From positions 61,910 to 125,909 of the IMG/VR virus record IMGVR_UViG_3300020442_000009: DNA of 64,000 nucleotides. One strand, given 5' to 3'. Under the pieces are notes generated by a model. That model was given only the letters and a program-made list of their open reading frames with translations. It did no database searches and was not told where the DNA came from. Origin of the DNA: a virus. Made by a program: the position numbers and the translations under genes. Shown in pieces: positions 59,839 through 64,000 of this stretch (its first letter is position 1; each line of letters starts with the position of its first letter).

Positions 59839-61422
59839 TTAACTTCCGTCTAATTTACCAAACCTTGGGCTAATTGAAGGAGGCTCTTTATATTTACCAT
59901 CCTCTCCCTTAACATTAGCAAAACCAGAAAAGAAAATACCTTTATCATCTTCTTCTGGTCCAGTGATTTGGGTTACAAAAGTAAGATCAACTGATTTATT
60001 TTCTCCTATTGCCGAAGTAAATCCTTCAGATTCAAGATAAGCACCTTTAAAATCAATAGTAATTCCATCTGGCTGATTGTTAGGTGTGCATCTTATGCAC
60101 ATAGGATTTTGCATCCTTATTTTTAAATCAACCATATTTCCACAATAAATTTCATCAGCTAAATTGCCTGCTTTTATATCTGACACTAAAGCATTAACAG
60201 TTAATGTTGCGGTTACTGGGTATTCAATTTCTTTTGCAAAAGCATAAGTGTTACCCATTCTATTAAGAGATTCTCTTGCTAATGGAGCACTGAGAGTAAA
60301 ACTTTGTATGTGAGCACTACCCCTGTCATCTGACCCTTCAGAATAATCTCTTGTATCCCCTGATATTTGTTTTGATATTAAAGCTCTCCCATTTAAATCT
60401 AAATGTATGTCTCCAGCCTTTAGGCATGGAACACCAAAACCTGATTCAGAAGGTGGCAAAACAAAACATGTATCACAAATCTGAGTGCCGTCCTGAGGGT
60501 TGATTGCAGGAATTTCCCTAAAATCAGTTCCACCCACATCACTTTTTATATTTAAACCTTCCATTGTTACAGAAACTGTTGGCATTCCGCCAACACTAGC
60601 TTCAATAGAATAGTCCGTTATGAATGCATTTCCTATTGAGATAACAGATTTCCTGTCTTCGGCAACCATAGTATCTCCCTTAACAGCATCTCTACCTTCA
60701 GGAACAGTTAATATAAACATATTGTGGCCAAATTCATTTTGCTCTTTGACCATGATGCCAGATAAATGCTCTTTTTGTCCGTGAGTTACAAAGCCTAATA
60801 GTCTTTCGTTTTCACCATCCGTAATATAATAAGAAAAATCTAAATTAACAACTGGAGATTCATTTACAATCGCATCTATTCTACCAAGTTGACCAAATTG
60901 ATTTACATCTGTCCTGTTTACAGTAAAGCTATAATTTGCAGATTGTATTCTTTTAAGTTGCTCTATGGCTGTTCCCCAGCTTCCAGAAGTCGAAGTTAGG
61001 TCTTCGTTTTGAATGTATTTTAACCCACCACCAGAAACACCGCTCTTCATTCCAACGTCACTAAGAACTGCATGCTTGGCTAAAGTTACTTCATTTCCTG
61101 CACTATCTACACCCGTGCATTTATACATTCTATTTTTGTAATCAATAACTTCTGTTTTTCCGGGATTATCTCCAGTTCCAACACAGGCATCAAATACAAA
61201 AGTTTGTCCACCGTCTCCGCTTCCTGAAATCCAACACTCTGATCTATACTGCTCTCGCCCTAAGGGTGCATTTGGATAATTTGCTTTATCAATTAATCCT
61301 GCATTTGATGCAGGCATATAATATATATGCTTTCCCGTAGCATCTGGAGAAATGAACAACGCTTCACTTTGATAGATTACTCTATTTCTGTTTGAAAGTT
61401 TAGTTGTTCTTTTTTTACTCAT
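59839..61422 (-). CDS. Tube-like virion protein (527 aa), paralogue of 61484
   Basis: The N-terminus (SNRNRVIYQSEALFISPDAT GKHIYYMP) and almost every later block match the 571-aa protein upstream: QLKRIQSANYSFTVNRTDVN QFG, NLDFSYYITDGENERLLGF, FILTVPEGRDAVKGD, FITDYSIEASVGGMP, SAHIQSFTLSAPL and FKGAYLESEGFTSAIGENKS. It stops at KLDGS, about 50 residues before its relative. The missing tail is found in the adjoining 131-aa ORF. The DV-N-QFGQL strand and repeated beta units suggest a tail-tube or sheath-type structural protein, but I cannot prove it. Confidence 0.8.
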   Translation of the reverse strand: MSKKRTTKLSNRNRVIYQSEALFISPDATGKHIYYMPASNAGLIDKANYPNAPLGREQYRSECWISGSGDGGQTFVFDACVGTGDNPGKTEVIDYKNRMYKCTGVDSAGNEVTLAKHAVLSDVGMKSGVSGGGLKYIQNEDLTSTSGSWGTAIEQLKRIQSANYSFTVNRTDVNQFGQLGRIDAIVNESPVVNLDFSYYITDGENERLLGFVTHGQKEHLSGIMVKEQNEFGHNMFILTVPEGRDAVKGDTMVAEDRKSVISIGNAFITDYSIEASVGGMPTVSVTMEGLNIKSDVGGTDFREIPAINPQDGTQICDTCFVLPPSESGFGVPCLKAGDIHLDLNGRALISKQISGDTRDYSEGSDDRGSAHIQSFTLSAPLARESLNRMGNTYAFAKEIEYPVTATLTVNALVSDIKAGNLADEIYCGNMVDLKIRMQNPMCIRCTPNNQPDGITIDFKGAYLESEGFTSAIGENKSVDLTFVTQITGPEEDDKGIFFSGFANVKGEDGKYKEPPSISPRFGKLDGS

Positions 61423-61432
61423 TTTTAGATAA

Positions 61433-61462
61433 GCTACTCAAACCGAATTTAGTTTGAGTAGC
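61433..61462. other. Perfect 11-bp hairpin between the two paralogues
   Basis: GCTACTCAAAC (61433-61443), 8-nt loop and GTTTGAGTAGC (61452-61462) form an uninterrupted stem 21 nt downstream of the stop of the 571-aa gene. On the minus strand, the coding direction, the hairpin is followed by TTATCTAAAA and then the next ATG, not by a T-run. It is therefore a partial terminator, processing or stability site rather than a clean intrinsic terminator. On the plus strand AATTTTTATT follows. Confidence 0.7.
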
Positions 61463-61483
61463 AATTTTTATTATTAAATGTTA

Positions 61484-63199
61484 TTAGGAATAAGCTCCTG
61501 AAGGAACTGAAACGGAAGGATTATTATCCCAAGATCCTCTGGCCTTGTATTTGTCCGACCCGAATCCAGTTGCACTGTACCAGCCAGTTGTTCCGTTCTT
61601 TCCATAAGGAGCAAAATATTCTCCAGTAGCTCTTTTTGTCTTATTCCAGAAACCTGTGAATGCAGCCTTATCATAATTGACGATACTGGGTGACATTTTT
61701 GTCAGTCCATCTGCTCCTGAAACATTTTCAAAACCAGATAAGAAAACACCCACTCCTGCTTGCTCAGGACCACCAATTTGGGTACTGAATGTCAAGTCAA
61801 CAGTTTTATTATCTCCAATTGCAGAACTGAAACTTTCTGAGTCTAGAACAGCTTTTTTGAAATCAATTAAAATTCCATCAGCATTATCATTTGGATCACA
61901 AACAACACAAGCTGGATTCTGAATCCTGATTTGCATGTCATATTGACCTCCGCAAATTAAGTTTACAAGATTTCCAGATTTAAGGTCTGCTACAAGAGCG
62001 TTAACACTCAAGGTTGCTGTAACAGGGAAATCTACTTCTTTTGCAAAAGAATATGTATTTCCAAGTCTTTGAAGTGCAGCCCTACCAAGAGGAGTACTAA
62101 GAGTGAAACTCTGAATGTGAGCACTACCAGCATCTTCAGAACCATAACCGGGAGTTCTTCCAGAAATTTGTTTTGATATGAGAGCTGAATCAGCTAAATC
62201 AATGGTAATATCTCCGGGCTTAAGAACACTAACACCATATCCAGTGTCAGCAGGAGGAAGAATAAAGCATTTTTCACAGATTTGAGTTCCGTCTTGAGGG
62301 TCAATAGCTGGAATTTGTTTAAACTCTGTTCCAATATCACTCTTAATGTTCATGCCTTCAACAGTAACAGAAGCTGTTGGGAAAGCTCCCACACTTGCTT
62401 CCATCGAGTAATCGGTTACATAACCATTTCCTAGTGAAATAGATGTTTTATTAGTTTCATCTACAAGCTGATCACCTTTAATAGCATCTCTACCTTCAGG
62501 TACAGTTAAAATAAAGTAATTGTTTCCGTACTCATTTTGCTCACGAGTCATTAATCCAGAGAGATTTTGGAATTTACCGTCACTTACAAAACCTAAAAGT
62601 CTTTCATTTTCACCGTCAGTTAAATAGTAGGAAAAGTCTAAACTTACTGTAGGAGCTTCGAGAACAACTGCGTCAATTCTTGAAAGTTGACCAAATTGAT
62701 TGATATCTTGCCTATTAATAGTAAAACTGTAGTTGGCATTTTGAACTCTTTTTAATTGCTCAATAGCGGAACCCCACTCTCCGTCATAATCAACACCGGA
62801 AGTTCTTGTAGTTCCTCTTACCCCATTGGAAAGCTTAGCAAGTGCTGATTTACTACCAGAAATACCACTTACCATTCCATCGTCGGCAAGAACTGCATGG
62901 CGGTTTACTGCGTTACCAGTTCCTAGTCCGTCACCAGTACAATTGTACATTTTATATTTGTAATCAAAAGAAGTCGTAACTCCTGTACCTGCACAAGCAT
63001 CAAAAATTATGTCAGCTGCTCCTGTGGTCAGACCAGTAATGTAGCAGTCAGACTGATACTCAGCTGAACTTCTTGTTCCTGTAACAAGCCCTGCATTAAG
63101 CGGCGGCATGTAGTAAATGTGCTTTCCTGTAGCGTCTGGTGAAATGAACAACGCCTCACTTTGGTAGATAACTCTGTTTCTTGGTGGTAATTTAGCCAT
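61484..63199 (-). CDS. Tube-like virion protein (571 aa), fullest of three related copies
   Basis: The N-terminus is MAKLPPRNRVIYQSEALFIS. Shared blocks with the 527-aa gene: QLKRVQNANYSFTINRQDIN QFGQL, LDFSYYLTDGENERLLGFVS, FILTVPEGRDAIKGDQ, YVTDYSMEASVGAFP, DGTQICEKCFILPP, SAHIQSFTLSTPLGRAALQR and FKKAVLDSESFSSAIGDN. The last 50 residues (FTGFWNKTKRATGEYFAPYG) carry a module found separately as the 131-aa ORF. No signal peptide or enzyme motif. It is likely a major structural (tail-tube- or sheath-like) subunit. The leader is unusual: a GTGTA box lies 33 nt rather than 14-20 nt before the ATG. Confidence 0.8.
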   Translation of the reverse strand: MAKLPPRNRVIYQSEALFISPDATGKHIYYMPPLNAGLVTGTRSSAEYQSDCYITGLTTGAADIIFDACAGTGVTTSFDYKYKMYNCTGDGLGTGNAVNRHAVLADDGMVSGISGSKSALAKLSNGVRGTTRTSGVDYDGEWGSAIEQLKRVQNANYSFTINRQDINQFGQLSRIDAVVLEAPTVSLDFSYYLTDGENERLLGFVSDGKFQNLSGLMTREQNEYGNNYFILTVPEGRDAIKGDQLVDETNKTSISLGNGYVTDYSMEASVGAFPTASVTVEGMNIKSDIGTEFKQIPAIDPQDGTQICEKCFILPPADTGYGVSVLKPGDITIDLADSALISKQISGRTPGYGSEDAGSAHIQSFTLSTPLGRAALQRLGNTYSFAKEVDFPVTATLSVNALVADLKSGNLVNLICGGQYDMQIRIQNPACVVCDPNDNADGILIDFKKAVLDSESFSSAIGDNKTVDLTFSTQIGGPEQAGVGVFLSGFENVSGADGLTKMSPSIVNYDKAAFTGFWNKTKRATGEYFAPYGKNGTTGWYSATGFGSDKYKARGSWDNNPSVSVPSGAYS

Positions 63200-63232
63200 G
63201 ATATAAAAAATATGTTATAATGTTAAATACAC
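63200..63232 (-). promoter_or_regulatory. Possible late promoter/leader of the 571-aa gene
   Basis: A minus-strand GTGTA (63228-63232) is followed by TTTAACATTATAACATATTTTTTATATC and then the ATG at 63199. TATAAC within it is a -10-like element. The distance is larger than in other GTGTA boxes. Confidence 0.35.
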
Positions 63233-63272
63233 GCTTTAATTCGTGATGTGAAAAAAGTTTTTATTTTTATTC

Positions 63273-64000
63273 CTAGAACAGCCATCTTACTGTAAACTCT
63301 AGGGTACTTCCTTTTGTTAAGTTTAGCTCGCTATATGAGAAGCATCCATCCTGAGCTACTTGAACTTTAATTTTTGGAGGATTGGACGAATCGTATGCAC
63401 ACTTGGCACATGCTGCATCACTACTGTCAACCGCATGGAAAGTTGACAATCCATTATCAAGAGTATCTTCTGTAAATGTGTCAGGTATAAGATTGTCCGA
63501 GCTATTACCGGGGAAGTTTAATGAAGATTCGCAAAAATCTTCCGCACCATCCACACCATCCATATTCGATGCTTCAACGATTTCAAAACCTGTTGCTTGA
63601 GTTCCTTGTCTTGTCCAACCTCCAATACCAGAGAATGATGCTCCATTAAGAGTTACTCCACTATATATAATACTTGTACCAAAGTTACTTCCTCCTGCTG
63701 GAATAGCCCATGTAAATGTTTCAGTAAAGTCTGATTGGCTTGCTGCAGTGGAAGTGCTCGGCGTTGGACTTGGAGTTACCGAAAGCGAAACACTTGGACT
63801 CACCGAAATGCTTGGAGTAACACTAAGAGAAGTACTTGGAGTTACTGAAATGGTTGGTGTTGCTGTTGGGCTGTTCGGTGGAGTATTAGATACGGAAATA
63901 CTTGGAGTAACCGAAATTGTTGAACTTGGAGTTACTGAAATGGTTGGTGTTGCTGTTGGGCTGTTCGGTGGAGTATTAGATACGGAAATACTTGGAGTAA
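63273..64000 (-). CDS. Thr/Pro-linker virion protein, N-terminus beyond window
   Basis: The frame is open from the stop at 63273 to the right edge, so the true start lies outside; an apparent GTG start at 63803 is internal to the repeat. The visible 242 residues begin inside a VTPSISVSNTPPNSPTATPT-type linker with a 90-bp duplication. The protein ends in a 150-residue domain (FTETFTWAIPAGGSNFGTSI, IYSGVTLNGASFSGIGGWTR, EASNMDGVDGAEDFCESSLN) with a DSSDAACAKCAYDSS Cys region. I do not recognise that domain. It probably sits on a fibre or tail like its neighbours. Confidence 0.75.
   Translation of the reverse strand, partial: TPSISVSNTPPNSPTATPTISVTPSSTISVTPSISVSNTPPNSPTATPTISVTPSTSLSVTPSISVSPSVSLSVTPSPTPSTSTAASQSDFTETFTWAIPAGGSNFGTSIIYSGVTLNGASFSGIGGWTRQGTQATGFEIVEASNMDGVDGAEDFCESSLNFPGNSSDNLIPDTFTEDTLDNGLSTFHAVDSSDAACAKCAYDSSNPPKIKVQVAQDGCFSYSELNLTKGSTLEFTVRWLF
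63834..64000 (-). repeat. 90-bp tandem repeat, truncated by window end
   Basis: A 77-nt block at 63834-63910 is repeated without any mismatch at 63924-64000, period 90 nt (30 codons). The second copy runs off the window, so copy number is unknown. Confidence 0.9.

Noticed and set aside
59461-59853. Plus-strand 130-codon ORF opposite the 131-aa module
   Set aside because: It is the antisense of the Thr/Pro tail; the minus frame has homology to the 571-aa protein's end.
63273-63803. GTG at 63803 as the start of the rightmost gene
   Set aside because: The same frame continues open in repeat sequence to the window edge, so the GTG is an internal codon.
43600-64000. CRISPR array from the repeated short units
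   Set aside because: Units are in-frame coding repeats of 6-32 codons with no constant direct repeat and unique-spacer structure, and there are no cas genes.
40956-64000. Diversity-generating retroelement driving the virion repeats
   Set aside because: No reverse transcriptase, template repeat or adenine-biased variable repeat is visible; the variation looks like tandem duplication.
1-64000. tRNA genes or host photosynthesis genes
   Set aside because: I looked for clover-leaf-like GC-rich stretches in the gaps and for psbA/psbD-like products and saw none; small tRNAs overlapping genes cannot be excluded by eye.

Overview
The window is 64 kb of an AT-rich, densely packed tailed-phage genome (Caudoviricetes). 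The evidence is a phage-type gene set: class I ribonucleotide reductase subunits, dUTPase, a bacterial-type SSB, a sigma-like factor, Hsp20, a DUF6321-like protein and a long block of virion proteins with Pro/Thr-rich linkers. Overlapping or 4-nt-coupled genes and the near absence of intergenic DNA fit this. The combination of RNR, Hsp20, sigma factor and many glycan genes resembles large marine T4-superfamily myoviruses. The host cannot be fixed from this window: marine cyanobacteria or AT-rich marine proteobacteria are guesses, and no photosynthesis gene or tRNA was seen.

Layout. (1) 1-1900, minus: an unrecognised partial gene, nrdB and a small gene. (2) 1955-6385, plus: a glycan operon (two GT90 paralogues, a GT61, a methyltransferase, a fucosyltransferase-like protein). 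(3) 6369-12801, minus: a glycan operon (sulfotransferase, GT-A-like proteins, a GDPD-like protein, a nucleotidyltransferase, a GT61). (4) 12841-13241, plus: two small ORFs in a gap otherwise without genes. (5) 13238-19128, minus: a glycosyltransferase, small proteins, hsp20, a DUF6321-like protein, a Nudix hydrolase and nrdA. (6) 19266-20246, plus: a GDP-mannose 3,5-epimerase-like gene. (7) 20243-31190, minus: a tightly coupled 13-gene sugar operon including NeuB-, NeuA-, WecB- and Ugd/WecC-like enzymes. (8) 31362-40964, plus: early/replication genes (dUTPase, sigma-like factor, SSB, PAP2 phosphatase, multidomain glycosyltransferases, a possible annealing protein). (9) 40956-64000, minus: virion proteins, including a 2423-residue protein, three related tube-like proteins, and PKD and Calx-beta modules on long Thr/Pro linkers.

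How the parts fit. The nrd genes, dUTPase and Nudix hydrolase would supply and clean nucleotides. SSB and the 257-aa protein would act in replication or recombination. The sigma-like factor would switch on late genes. About 25 glycan genes make activated sugars and transfer them, probably to remodel the host envelope or decorate phage fibres; the target cannot be read from sequence. The virion block carries adhesion-like modules on repetitive linkers.

Two promoter styles recur. One is a sigma70-like TTGACA/TATTAT promoter placed so that transcription would start at, or within a few bases of, the ATG (1955, 19266, 31362, 40191). The other is a GTGTA-plus-AT-rich box 14-20 nt before the ATG of virion and small genes, a candidate late promoter. 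All three convergent junctions overlap at their 3' ends and show no terminator.
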